A DNA stretch of 64,000 bases from contig NZ_CP097253.1 in NCBI RefSeq assembly GCF_023380025.1, forward strand, positions 558,001 to 622,000. The letters are read 5' to 3'. Shown in pieces: positions 25,443-34,392 of the stretch (within the stretch, counting starts at the first letter, position 1; every line of letters begins with the position of its first letter). The stretch is from Sphingomonas glaciei. GTDB lineage: Bacteria; Pseudomonadota; Alphaproteobacteria; Sphingomonadales; Sphingomonadaceae. The notes under the pieces were generated by a model. The model was not told where the DNA came from and did not search any database. It worked only from the letters and a program-made list of their open reading frames with translations. The translations under genes were made by a program, and so were the position numbers.

Positions 25443-25820
25443 GCTAGGGGGCCGGGCGGCCGCGTCGGAGACTTGTCTTCGCCGAGGAAAGTCCGGGCAC
25501 CACGGAACAACGGTGCCGGGTAACGCCCGGCGGTCCCGCGCTTCGGCACGGGGTCAGGGATAGTGCCACAGAAAGCAAACCGCCGCTCTTCGGGGCGGTA
25601 AGGTCGAAAGGGTGCGGCAAGAGCGCACCGCGGCTCCGGCAACGGCAGCCGGCATGGTAAACCCCACCGGGTGCAAGACCGAATAGGGGCGGCATAGGGG
25701 CCTGTTCCGGCTCGTCGCCCGGGTTGGTCGCTGGAGCCTGTCGGTAACGGCAGGCCGAGAGGAATGGTCGCACATCCGTCTTCGGACGGAGGACAGAACC
25801 CGGCTTACAGGCCCCCTGGC
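25443..25820 (+). ncRNA. rnpB: RNase P RNA, bacterial class A
   Basis: About 378 bases showing the hallmark segments of the catalytic RNA: GAGGAAAGTCCGGGC near 25482, ACAGAAAGCAAACCGCC, GGTAAGGTCGAAAGGGTG, GGTAAACCCCACC, GAGAGGAATGGTCGC and ACAGAACCCGGCTTACAGGCC. The ends pair as P1 (CTAGGGGGCC with GGCCCCCTGG). It matures tRNA 5' ends. The 430-base gap between the ligase and J-domain genes is filled by this RNA. Confidence 0.97.
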
Positions 25821-25852
25821 ACTTTCACGTCCTTCAACTAGTTAGAACATTC

Positions 25853-26389
25853 ATGGCCCGCTCCACCCGCTCCAACGACTGGGGATTTCCCCGCTGGCGC
25901 TCCTATGCCGACAAGGGCCGGGACGCGGCGCGCGTGCGCCTGTGCGACCGGGAAGGCTGCCTGTCGCCAGGCGACCGGCCCGCCCCCAAGGCCCCGAACA
26001 GCCCCGAGCGGTGGCATTTCTGCGAAGCCCATGCCGCCGAATACAACAAGAACTGGGACTATTTCGCCAACCTGTCGGCAGCCGAAGCGGCCGAGCGCGA
26101 AGCGAACGAGCGCCGCGGCGCCAACGGCTACAAGCAAAGTTCGCATTACGCCTGGGCCGGTCCCGGCGACGGCACCCGCAGCCGCGAGGAGATGCGCGCG
26201 CTAGCGGTGCTCGAGGTCGATCCTGAAGCAGCCTTTGACGAGATCAAGGCTGCCCACCGCCGCCTGGCCAAGGCCAGCCACCCCGACCTCAAGCCCGGTG
26301 ACGAAGATGCCGCCAAGCGCTTCCAGGCGGTGCAGGCGGCCTATGACGTGCTGAGGAAGGCCGAAGAGCGCAAGACCGCGGCCGGCTAG
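25853..26389 (+). CDS. J-domain (DnaJ-like) protein
   Basis: A 178-residue protein. The C-terminal J domain has the HPD tripeptide at His143 (ASHPDLKPGDEDAAKRF), which should stimulate a DnaK ATPase. The N-terminal part has Cys31, Cys36, Cys57 and His60, a possible small metal site. There is no G/F or classical zinc-finger region, so it is a class III type co-chaperone. It ends 4 bases into a convergent gene. Specific client unknown. Confidence 0.85.
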   Translation: MARSTRSNDWGFPRWRSYADKGRDAARVRLCDREGCLSPGDRPAPKAPNSPERWHFCEAHAAEYNKNWDYFANLSAAEAAEREANERRGANGYKQSSHYAWAGPGDGTRSREEMRALAVLEVDPEAAFDEIKAAHRRLAKASHPDLKPGDEDAAKRFQAVQAAYDVLRKAEERKTAAG

Positions 26390-26829
26390 TCGACCGCGAC
26401 GAAGGTCGCCGCGCTATGTGCGATCGGACGCTTCTCGTCGCCGCCATGCGCGACCCCGCGAACGAAGGCGACGTTGCGGGTGATCTTGTAGCATTCGCAG
26501 CGCGCGATCACTGTCTCGCCCTTGGACGCAGGCCGCAGATAGTCGAGCCTGAGGTCGAGCGTCACCGCCGCCCGGAACCCCCCTAGCGCGGTCCACACCG
26601 ACGTCCCCGAGCAGGTATCGATCAGGCTGACGATCGCTCCGGTCGCGATGATCCCGCTCTCGGGCATGCTGACTAACTCGGGGCGCCACGGCAGCGCAAG
26701 CTCGACCCAGTCGTCGCCATGAGCACGATATTCCAGCCCGAGCGCGCGGCCGTGCCCGACCTTGCGGGCCATGGCGAAGAACAGCGCGGGATCGAACGGC
26801 GCGGAGACGCCCTCGCGGAAATCGCTCAT
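26386..26829 (-). CDS. PaaI-type hotdog thioesterase
   Basis: A 147-residue hotdog-fold protein of the PaaI family, likely to hydrolyse acyl-CoA thioesters. GIIATGAIVSLIDTCSG is the signature helix region, with an Asp in the expected place; AVTLDLRLDYLRPA follows. It overlaps the upstream sufE-like gene by 4 bases. Substrate not evident. Confidence 0.87.
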   Translation of the reverse strand: MSDFREGVSAPFDPALFFAMARKVGHGRALGLEYRAHGDDWVELALPWRPELVSMPESGIIATGAIVSLIDTCSGTSVWTALGGFRAAVTLDLRLDYLRPASKGETVIARCECYKITRNVAFVRGVAHGGDEKRPIAHSAATFVAVD

Positions 26830-27236
26830 GCCAGCCGCTTCGCGGTGTCCTGAACCAGCGCGATCATGTTGGGGATGCCCTGCGTCCGGTTCGACGAAAG
26901 CTGGCGCGACAGGTCGAACGGTTCGAGTTCGGCGGTGATGTCGGTGGCGGCGATGTCGGCCGGTGCGCGGTCCTGCACCGTACTCAGCACCAGGGCGACG
27001 ATCCCCTTGGTGATGGCGGCGTTACTGTCGGCCAGGAAATGCAGGCGGCCATCCTCCAGCCGAGTGGGATAGACCCAGACGCTGGCCGAACAGCCCCGGA
27101 CCTTGGTTGCGTCGGTCTTGAGCGCGTCGGGCATCGGCTCAAGCTCACGGCCGAGGTCGATGAGCAGACGGTAGCGCTCCTCGGCCTCGAGCAGCTCATA
27201 ATCGTCGCGAAGGTCGGAGAGGGAGGGCAGGGGCAT
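26826..27236 (-). CDS. SufE family sulfur acceptor protein
   Basis: A 136-residue protein that takes persulfide sulfur from a cysteine desulfurase. The acceptor Cys49 is in VRGCSASVWV, as in SufE/CsdE. The C-terminal SSNRTQGIPNMIALV is typical. Start at MPLPSLSDL. It is 6 kb from the desulfurase pair, in a separate minus-strand unit with the thioesterase, so partnership with them is plausible but not shown. Confidence 0.9.
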   Translation of the reverse strand: MPLPSLSDLRDDYELLEAEERYRLLIDLGRELEPMPDALKTDATKVRGCSASVWVYPTRLEDGRLHFLADSNAAITKGIVALVLSTVQDRAPADIAATDITAELEPFDLSRQLSSNRTQGIPNMIALVQDTAKRLA

Positions 27237-27285
27237 CGTTGGCGGCGATAGGCGATGCCTCCTCAGCAGGGAAGCGCTCCCGGGT

Positions 27286-27534
27286 TCAGCTGCGGCGCAG
27301 GTCTTCAATCTCGCGGGCCAGGCTGTTTTCCTTTTCCACCGTGATCCGCTCGAGGACCTGGATGCGCTCCTTCAGCTGGCGCACTTCGTCGCGCAGCAGG
27401 CGAGCCTCCCCGCTATCCTGTGGCGGAGGGAGTATCTCGCCATTTTCGTCAGTGCGGATCCCCATCTTGTGCTTGATGATCTGGAAGATGAAAATCATTC
27501 CAAGGATGATGAGGACGAACTCGAAGGGGTTCAC
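27286..27534 (-). CDS. Small membrane/coiled-coil protein of the psp operon (PspB-like)
   Basis: An 82-residue protein: one N-terminal membrane helix (NPFEFVLIILGMIFIFQII), a short polar linker, then a coiled coil with LKERIQVLERITVEKE and a terminal SLAREIEDLRRS. The last motif nearly repeats the end of the PspC protein at 27852, and VLERI recurs in the next protein upstream. The topology matches PspB. It overlaps that gene by 4 bases and closes the operon. Probably a further membrane partner of the stress response; function inferred from context. Confidence 0.7.
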   Translation of the reverse strand: MNPFEFVLIILGMIFIFQIIKHKMGIRTDENGEILPPPQDSGEARLLRDEVRQLKERIQVLERITVEKENSLAREIEDLRRS

Positions 27535-27818
27535 TGCACCTTCTCCCGCATCGTCTCGAAGCTGACCGGCGAATCGCGCAGGGCCTCGATCTGAGCGGCG
27601 GTCTGGATTCCTCCATCGGTGGCGATCCGCTCCAGGACACGCACCCGCTGCTCGAGTTCGGCGACGCGGGTGGCGTATTGGGCAGCCTTCTCGGCGGTAT
27701 TCTCACCCATGGCGGTAAGCTGACGCTCCTTCATCTCCATCGATCGCATGTAGACCTTGGCGAGGATGGCGATGATGGGGATCATCATGCCGATGATCGG
27801 GATCATAAGTGGCGACAT
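27531..27818 (-). CDS. Small membrane/coiled-coil protein of the psp operon (PspB-like)
   Basis: A 95-residue protein with an N-terminal hydrophobic helix (MIPIIGMMIPIIAILAKVYM), a basic/acidic stretch and a coiled coil containing ELEQRVRVLERIATD. The VLERI segment is shared with the 82-residue protein that follows. It lies 33 bases after pspC and overlaps the next gene by 4 bases (ATGA), so it is part of the psp transcript. No enzyme motif. Confidence 0.7.
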   Translation of the reverse strand: MSPLMIPIIGMMIPIIAILAKVYMRSMEMKERQLTAMGENTAEKAAQYATRVAELEQRVRVLERIATDGGIQTAAQIEALRDSPVSFETMREKVQ

Positions 27819-27851
27819 GATTCGAAAACCTCTTGAAATGTGAGAGGGATA

Positions 27852-28241
27852 CTAGCGCAGTTCCTCGATTTCGCGAGCGAGACTGCGGTTGTTGGTGAGG
27901 ACGTAGCTTTCGACATCGGCCAGGCGGCGGTCGATCGCCTTGAGGTTCATCCGGATGTCGCGCGCAGTGCGGGTCGGCGAGACCCGGACCTGCTGCCAGA
28001 AGCGCTTGTCCTCGGGCGAATCATTGCTGAGTTCGCGCGGGCGATCCTCGGCGATCATCCCGAGCACGAAGTAGAATGGCAGGACGGCAAAACCCGAAAG
28101 CCAGATCGCCATGAACATCATGATGCGGACGACCAGGACGTCGACTCCGGTGTAATCTGCGATCCCTGCGCAGACGCCCATCACCTTTCCGTTGCGCTTG
28201 TCCTTGTAGAAGCGGGTGCGGGTTGGCGGCTGCGTGGCCAT
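27852..28241 (-). CDS. pspC: Phage shock protein C, envelope stress membrane protein
   Basis: A 129-residue inner-membrane protein with the PspC domain: FYKDKRNGKVMGVCAGIADY, then a membrane segment (IMMFMAIWLSGFAVLPFYFVLGM). The C-terminal tail adds a coiled coil ending NNRSLAREIEELR. In enterobacteria PspB and PspC sense envelope damage and draw PspA away from PspF. The gap to the pspB gene is 1 base. Confidence 0.92.
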   Translation of the reverse strand: MATQPPTRTRFYKDKRNGKVMGVCAGIADYTGVDVLVVRIMMFMAIWLSGFAVLPFYFVLGMIAEDRPRELSNDSPEDKRFWQQVRVSPTRTARDIRMNLKAIDRRLADVESYVLTNNRSLAREIEELR

Positions 28242-28242
28242 C

Positions 28243-28569
28243 TCAGCGAACCTCCCGGGCCCGGCTCCGCTCGGCCAGACGAGCGAATTCGGCGTCGATG
28301 TCGAGATCTGCGCTCCGCGAGGGCAGCGCCTGCTGCTCGGGAGCGCACTGCTGGCGCCAATTGGGGTTCTCGGCGGTCATGATCCGCTCGATCGAGCACA
28401 TCCTGTCGTCCAGGCGCCGGGCCAGGTCGTGCAATTCCTCCAGCAGACGCTCATCACCGCCGGTCAGCGTGGCTGCGGTCTTCCAGCGAGTGACGTAGTG
28501 CATGATCAGCCATGGCAGGCCGATAAACAGCATGCCGACGATCAGTACTGGGATCAGTACGTCTTCCAC
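28243..28569 (-). CDS. pspB: Phage shock protein B
   Basis: A 108-residue protein: an N-terminal membrane helix (VLIPVLIVGMLFIGLPWLIM), then LLEELHDLARRLDDRMCSIERIM matching the PspB coiled coil, then a longer polar tail than the 74-residue E. coli protein. It lies between pspA and pspC with gaps of 3 and 1 bases. Expected to form the signal-sensing complex with PspC. Confidence 0.88.
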   Translation of the reverse strand: MEDVLIPVLIVGMLFIGLPWLIMHYVTRWKTAATLTGGDERLLEELHDLARRLDDRMCSIERIMTAENPNWRQQCAPEQQALPSRSADLDIDAEFARLAERSRAREVR

Positions 28570-28572
28570 CTA

Positions 28573-29241
28573 TCATTCCCCCTTGTTCGCAAGGCGCGCC
28601 TTGAGCGCTTCCAATTCCTTGTCGACCTGCTCCTCGGCGCGAAGGTCGGCGATTTCTTCTTCCAGGCTCTTTGGCCCGGTCATCCCCAGCGCTTCGGCGC
28701 GGCCTTCGGCGAAGTCGGCCCGGCGTTCCAGCAGTTCGAACCGGCTGAACGCGTCCTCGGTCCGGCTGCCGTTCAGCATCTCGCGCGCCTTGGCACGGGT
28801 CACCGCGCTTTCGATCCGGGTCGAGATGGCGTTCTGGCGCGAACGGGCCTCGCGCAGCTTGCCCTGAAGCTTAGCGATATCGGCTTCATAGGCCTTGAGC
28901 GTGTTGTCGATCACCGCCACCTCGGCTTCCAGGCCCTTGGCCATGTCGGACGCCTTCTGGCGCTCGATCAGCGCAGCCTTGGCAAGGTCCTCGCGGCCCT
29001 TGGAAAGGGCAAGCTCGGCCTTTTCGGTCCAGCTGTCGGTGATTCCTTCGAGGCGAACCATTGCGCGACGCATTTCCTTGGCGTCGGCGATGCTGCGCGC
29101 GGCCGAAGCGCGAACTTCAACCAGCGTTTCCTCCATCTCGAGGATGACCATGCGGATCATCCGCGAGGGATCCTCCGCGCGGTCGAGAAGCTCGGTCAGA
29201 TTGGCGGCCATGATGTCCCGAGTGCGGGAAAAGATGCTCAT
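28573..29241 (-). CDS. pspA: Phage shock protein A (PspA/IM30/ESCRT-III family)
   Basis: A 222-residue coiled-coil protein starting MSIFSRTRDIMAANLTELLD with the amphipathic membrane helix. It continues with the long helical hairpin of PspA (ARSIADAKEMRRAMVRLE). It stabilises a stressed inner membrane and restrains PspF. First gene of the minus-strand operon pspA-pspB-pspC plus two small genes; a sigma-54 promoter lies 47-62 bases upstream of its start. Confidence 0.96.
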   Translation of the reverse strand: MSIFSRTRDIMAANLTELLDRAEDPSRMIRMVILEMEETLVEVRASAARSIADAKEMRRAMVRLEGITDSWTEKAELALSKGREDLAKAALIERQKASDMAKGLEAEVAVIDNTLKAYEADIAKLQGKLREARSRQNAISTRIESAVTRAKAREMLNGSRTEDAFSRFELLERRADFAEGRAEALGMTGPKSLEEEIADLRAEEQVDKELEALKARLANKGE

Positions 29242-29287
29242 TCTAGTCGTACCTCACGAGAGTGGGGCCCTGTCGATGCACCAACTA

Positions 29288-29303
29288 TGCACGGTTCGTG
29301 CCA
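29288..29303 (-). promoter_or_regulatory. Sigma-54 promoter of the psp operon
   Basis: On the minus strand the sequence is TGGCACGAACCGTGCA. The GG and GC dinucleotides are exactly 10 bases apart and only one core base departs from TGGCACG-N4-TTGCA. Transcription would begin near 29277, giving a 36-base leader to pspA. The adjacent gene encodes the sigma-54 activator PspF, which agrees with this assignment. Confidence 0.88.
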
Positions 29304-29405
29304 GTTTTGCGAAAAGTCGAGAAACGCAGAATTGAGTCGCTGAGCCGATGTCCGTTGGTCGGAAAAAACTTGCCAAGGCTTGGAAAATCACACCAACTCT
29401 TGCCC

Positions 29406-30458
29406 GTGGCACGCACCTTGAATTTCATTGGCCAGAGCATCCCATTCCTCGACGCGGTCGAACGCGCGAGCCGTGCCGCCCCGCTCAATCGCCCGGTGCT
29501 GGTGATCGGGGAACGCGGCACCGGCAAGGAGCTGATCGCCGAGCGCCTGCACCACCTGTCCGGCCGCTGGGCCGGGCCGCTGGTGACCATGAACTGCGCG
29601 GCGCTGCCCGAGAATTTGATCGAGGCTGAACTGTTCGGGCATGAGGCGGGTGCTTTCACCGGCGCCGCCAAGACCCGCAAGGGCCGCTTCGAGGAAGCCG
29701 ATGGCGGCACCCTGTTCCTCGACGAACTCGCGACCCTGTCGAGCCCGGCGCAGGACCGGCTGCTGCGCGCGGTCGAATATGGCGAGGTGACGCGCATCGG
29801 CGCCAGCCGTCCGGTCAAGGTCGATGTCCGCATCGTCGCTGCCACCAACGAACATCTGCCGCGCCTGGCGGAAGAGGGCAAGTTCCGGCTCGACCTGCTC
29901 GATCGGCTGAGCTTCGAGGTGGTGACCCTGCCGCCGCTTCGCCTGCGCAAGGGCGACGTTTCGCTGCTGGCTGAACATTTCGGGCGGCGCATGGCCTCGG
30001 AACTGGAGTGGGCCGGGTGGCCCGGTTTCTCGCGCGAGGCGATGGCGGCGCTGGAGAATTACGGCTGGCCGGGCAACGTCCGCGAACTGCGCAACGTGAT
30101 CGAGCGGGCGGTGTATCGTTGGGACAGCCCGGACGAGCCGATCGCCGCCATCCAGTTCGACCCCTTCGCCTCACCCTGGTCGCTCGGTACCGCTTCCGTC
30201 GCGCCGACCGCCCTGGCTGCACCTGCTGCTGCGCCGGATAAGGAGGAGGGCGAGCCTGCGATCGCTGCTGCCTTGCCTAGCCCCGAGACCAGCGACTTCC
30301 GTGCCGCGGTGCACGCGTATGAACGAGCGATCCTCGAGCAGGCGCTGAAGGCGAATCGCTTCAACCAGCGCGCGACCGCGGCGGCGCTGAGCCTCAGCTA
30401 CGACCAGCTGCGCCACGCCCTAAAGCGCCACAAGCTGATGGACACCGAACCCGCCTGA
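29406..30458 (+). CDS. pspF: Psp operon transcriptional activator PspF
   Basis: A 350-residue sigma-54 enhancer-binding protein without a receiver domain, as in E. coli PspF. Walker A GERGTGKE is at 35-42, the sigma-54 loop GAFTGA at 82-87, Walker B GTLFLDEL at 101-108, and a C-terminal Fis-type helix-turn-helix (NQRATAAALSLSYDQLRHALKRH) binds DNA. GTG 29406 gives the N-terminus that aligns with E. coli PspF; no good ribosome site precedes it, so TTG 29400 is an alternative. Divergent from pspA. Confidence 0.93.
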   Translation: MARTLNFIGQSIPFLDAVERASRAAPLNRPVLVIGERGTGKELIAERLHHLSGRWAGPLVTMNCAALPENLIEAELFGHEAGAFTGAAKTRKGRFEEADGGTLFLDELATLSSPAQDRLLRAVEYGEVTRIGASRPVKVDVRIVAATNEHLPRLAEEGKFRLDLLDRLSFEVVTLPPLRLRKGDVSLLAEHFGRRMASELEWAGWPGFSREAMAALENYGWPGNVRELRNVIERAVYRWDSPDEPIAAIQFDPFASPWSLGTASVAPTALAAPAAAPDKEEGEPAIAAALPSPETSDFRAAVHAYERAILEQALKANRFNQRATAAALSLSYDQLRHALKRHKLMDTEPA

Positions 30459-30534
30459 CCCGCTGCCGCGTTGACTAAGCACTGGCCGCTGACCACATGG
30501 ACGGTATTGTCTTACCAGCCCAAGGAGCTTGATC

Positions 30535-31140
30535 ATGGCCTTCACCGTCGCCCCTCTGCCGTACGATTATGCGGCGCTCGAGCCGACCATCGATGCGACC
30601 ACGATGAAGCTCCATCACGACAAGCATCACCAGACTTATGTCGATAACCTCAATAAGGCGGTCGAGGGTGATGCGTCGCTCCAGGGCAAGGGCCTCGAGG
30701 AACTGGTCGCCAATGCCGGTGCCGGTTCGAAGGTCGTCCGCAACAACGGCGGAGGGCACTGGAACCACAGCTTCTTCTGGGAGATCATGGCTCCCGGCGG
30801 CGGGAGCCCGAGCGGTGAGCTGGCGCAGGCGATCGACAGGGCGTTCGGGTCGCTCGATGGCCTCAAGGAGAAGTTCAACGCCGCGGGCGCCGGCCAGTTC
30901 GGTTCGGGCTGGGCGTGGCTGGTGGCGGTTCCGGGACAGGGGCTGGTGGTCAGCTCGACCCCCAATCAGGACAATCCGCTGATGGACGTCGCCGAGGTCA
31001 AAGGCACGCCGATCCTCGGTAATGACGTGTGGGAGCACGCCTATTACCTGACGTACAACAATCGCCGTGCCGATTACCTCAAGGCGTGGTGGGACGTGGT
31101 GAACTGGGACAAGGCGGCGGAGCGCTTCAGCCAGGCTTGA
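30535..31140 (+). CDS. Superoxide dismutase, Fe/Mn type
   Basis: A 201-residue enzyme converting superoxide to hydrogen peroxide and oxygen. Metal ligands are His27, His78 ([10 protein letters not shown]), Asp165 and His169 (DVWEHAYY). The active-site Gln lies in the NQDNP segment (about 146), a mixed Fe/Mn signature, so the metal cannot be fixed. AAGGAG at 30521-30526 supports ATG 30535. A hairpin terminator follows the gene. Confidence 0.95.
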   Translation: MAFTVAPLPYDYAALEPTIDATTMKLHHDKHHQTYVDNLNKAVEGDASLQGKGLEELVANAGAGSKVVRNNGGGHWNHSFFWEIMAPGGGSPSGELAQAIDRAFGSLDGLKEKFNAAGAGQFGSGWAWLVAVPGQGLVVSSTPNQDNPLMDVAEVKGTPILGNDVWEHAYYLTYNNRRADYLKAWWDVVNWDKAAERFSQA

Positions 31141-31146
31141 GATTCA

Positions 31147-31173
31147 AAGGGCCTCGGCGGCAAGCCGGGGCCC

Positions 31174-31175
<2 letters not shown>
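31147..31175 (+). terminator. Hairpin terminator between sod and the ABC permease gene
   Basis: GGGCCTCGGC pairs with GCCGGGGCCC across a 5-base loop. The stem is extended by AA and TT on its edges and lies between the ends of two convergent genes, overlapping the permease stop codon. Only a short T run follows on the + strand, so termination strength is uncertain. Confidence 0.6.
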
Positions 31176-31931
<756 letters not shown>

Positions 31932-31935
<4 letters not shown>

Positions 31936-32864
31936 TTGGCGCCTCCATGGATCAGGCCGACGAAGATGTCCTCGAGGCTCGACTGCTTGGTGTCGAGGTC
32001 CTTGAACGCAATGCCCTCGTCCCGCATTGCCGCCAGCAGCGACGGAATGCCGGTCCGCTCGGCATGCCGGTCGAAGTCGTAGGTGAGGGTGAGGCCGTCG
32101 TCCGACAATCGCGGTCGCCAATCCTGCAAGGCCGCCGGTACTGAACTCAAGGGCTCGGCCAGCTGCAGGTGAAGCGTCTTGCGACCGAGCTTCTTCATCA
32201 GCTCGGCCTTTTCCTCGACCAGGATCAGCTCGCCCTTGTTGATGACACCCACGCGGTCGGCCATCTCCTCGGCTTCCTCGATATAATGGGTCGTGAGGAT
32301 GATGGTGACACCCTTTTCGCGCAGCTGGCGGACCATCGCCCACATTTCCTTGCGCAGTTCGACGTCGACGCCCGCGGTGGGCTCGTCGAGGAACAGGATG
32401 TCGGGCTCGTGGGCCAGCGCCTTGGCGATCATCACACGGCGCTTCATCCCGCCCGACAGGTCCTTGAGGATGTTCTTGCGCTTGTCCCACAAGGTGAGGT
32501 CGCGCAGCACCTGCTCGATATGCGCGTCGTTGCGGGGCAGGCCGAACAGTTCGCGACTGAAGGCGACCGTGTTCCAGACCGGCTCGAACACGTCGATGTT
32601 CATTTCCTGCGGGACCAGCCCGATGCGCCGCCGTGCGCCCTTATAGTCGTCCAGCCAGTGTTTGCCCTCGACCAACACCTCGCCCGAGGTAGCGCGAACA
32701 AGGCCGCAGACGATCGAGATCAGCGTCGTCTTGCCCGCGCCATTGGGCCCGAGCAGCGCAAAGATCTCGCCCGGCGCGATGTCTAGATCGACGCTTTTCA
32801 GTGCCTCGGTGCCGCTGGCGTAGGCCTTGCGCAGACCGCGGATCGAAAGGGCAGGGGTATTCAT
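31932..32864 (-). CDS. ABC transporter ATP-binding protein
   Basis: A 310-residue ATPase. Walker [10 protein letters not shown] is at 39-47, signature LSGGMKRR, Walker [14 protein letters not shown], and the H-loop is in [17 protein letters not shown]-terminal extension of about 90 residues resembles DrrA/YadG proteins. Partner of the permease downstream. It overlaps the yciB gene at its start by 4 bases, although the products are unrelated. Confidence 0.93.
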
Positions 32865-33475
32865 TCGACGGGTCCTGGCTCTTCGGGTTTGGCGTTCTCG
32901 GCGGTCAGGCCGTGGCGCAGCAGCATGGGGACATTGGCGGCGGCGAACAGGAAGGTGAGGGGAATCGCCCCCCACAGCTTGAATCCGACCCAGAAGTCGG
33001 TGCTGCTGTTGCGCCAGACTGCTTCGTTAAGTGCGGCCATGAAGAGGAAGAACAGCGCCCAGTTACGGGTCAGCTTGCGCCAACCGGCCTCGTCGAGCCC
33101 CGGGTAGGCGCTGCCCAGCACCATCTTCAGCAACGGCCTGTCCTTCCACAGCCCGAAGCCGAGGAGGGAGGCGACGAAGAGGTAGTAGATGGTGGGCTTG
33201 AGTTTGATGAAGGTTTCGTCGCGCAGCCACAGGGTCAGGCCGCCGAGGACGACCACCATGAATCCGCTGAACCACAGGAGCGGCGACACGCTGCGATAGC
33301 GGATGGCGGAATAGGCCACCGCCGCCACCATCGCGACCATGAACACCCCGGTAGCGACGAAGATCTTGGTCAGCGGCGATACCGGCGCCAGGAAATTGAC
33401 CAGGAAGAACAGCAGCAGCGGACCGAAGTCGATCAGCAGCTTGGACCCACCGGCGGGCTCGGCCCGAGCGGTCAC
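32861..33475 (-). CDS. Intracellular septation protein YciB/IspZ
   Basis: A 204-residue inner-membrane protein with five to six hydrophobic segments. Family features are present: [13 protein letters not shown] near the N-terminus and the later [19 protein letters not shown] followed by [10 protein letters not shown]. It is needed for normal division and envelope synthesis in other bacteria. It overlaps ftsY by 4 bases, an order common in alphaproteobacteria. Confidence 0.92.
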   Translation of the reverse strand: MTARAEPAGGSKLLIDFGPLLLFFLVNFLAPVSPLTKIFVATGVFMVAMVAAVAYSAIRYRSVSPLLWFSGFMVVVLGGLTLWLRDETFIKLKPTIYYLFVASLLGFGLWKDRPLLKMVLGSAYPGLDEAGWRKLTRNWALFFLFMAALNEAVWRNSSTDFWVGFKLWGAIPLTFLFAAANVPMLLRHGLTAENAKPEEPGPVE

Positions 33476-34392
33476 GGCGTCAGCCCGGCGATGGCGCGGG
33501 CGACGGCGCGGGGATCGAACGGACGGAGGTCGTTGACGTCCTCGCCGACGCCGATGGCGTGGATCGGTAGCTTGAAGCGCTCGGCCGCCGCGACCAGCAC
33601 ACCGCCGCGGGCGGTACCGTCGAGCTTGGTCATGACCAGCCCGGTCACCCCGGCCAGATCGCGGAACACCTCGATCTGGTTGAGCGCATTCTGCCCGGTT
33701 GTCGCGTCGAGGACGAGGATGACGTCATGCGGGCTTTCCGGGTTGAGCCGGCCCAGCACGCGCCGCACCTTGGACAATTCCTCCATCAGGTGGGTCTTGT
33801 TCTGGAGTCGCCCGGCGGTGTCGACGATCAGGCAGTCGATGCCGGTCTGGGTCGCCAGCTTGACGCCATCAAACACGATTCCCGCCGCGTCGCCGCCTTC
33901 CTTGCCGCTGATCACCGGCGCGTCGATGCGTGTCCCCCAGATGCGGAGCTGTTCGATGGCGGCGGCGCGAAAGGTGTCGCCCGCCGCCAGCATGACGCCA
34001 TAATCCTGCTCCTTCAGCCAGGCGCCGAGCTTGCCGATGGTGGTCGTCTTGCCCGACCCGTTGACGCCGATCACCAGGATCACGTGCGGGCGGGGAAAGC
34101 CCCAGATGTCGAGCGGCTTGGCAACCGGCGTCAGGATCGCTTCCATCTCTTCCGCCAGGATGGTGCGCAGCCCGCGTTCATCGAGCTGCTCGAACCGGCG
34201 GGCAGCGATCGCATTGCGAATCCGCTTGGAGGCCTCGGGCCCGATGTCGGACGCGATCAGCGCTTCCTCAATATCGTCGAGGGTGGCGGTATCGAGCGCG
34301 GCCTTCGCGCCGGTGCCGAGCCCGCCGATATTGTCACCGAGACGGTCGGCAGTCTTGCGAAAGCCGCCGGTAAGTTTGTCGAGCCAGCTCAT
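33472..34392 (-). CDS. ftsY: Signal recognition particle receptor FtsY
   Basis: A 306-residue SRP-family GTPase that docks ribosome-nascent chain complexes at the membrane. The N domain is followed by G1 GVNGSGKTT at 109-117, then AGDTFRAAAIEQL, DTAGR and TKLDGTARGG. The acidic N-terminal A domain of enterobacterial FtsY is absent, as usual in alphaproteobacteria. It overlaps dapF and yciB at either end. Its RNA partner is at 20988. Confidence 0.95.
   Translation of the reverse strand: MSWLDKLTGGFRKTADRLGDNIGGLGTGAKAALDTATLDDIEEALIASDIGPEASKRIRNAIAARRFEQLDERGLRTILAEEMEAILTPVAKPLDIWGFPRPHVILVIGVNGSGKTTTIGKLGAWLKEQDYGVMLAAGDTFRAAAIEQLRIWGTRIDAPVISGKEGGDAAGIVFDGVKLATQTGIDCLIVDTAGRLQNKTHLMEELSKVRRVLGRLNPESPHDVILVLDATTGQNALNQIEVFRDLAGVTGLVMTKLDGTARGGVLVAAAERFKLPIHAIGVGEDVNDLRPFDPRAVARAIAGLTP

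Noticed and set aside
29406..29422. A second sigma-54-like site (GTGGCACGCACCTTGAA) for pspF
   Set aside because: The -12 GC is GA and the site lies within the predicted coding start of pspF, so it could not make a full message.
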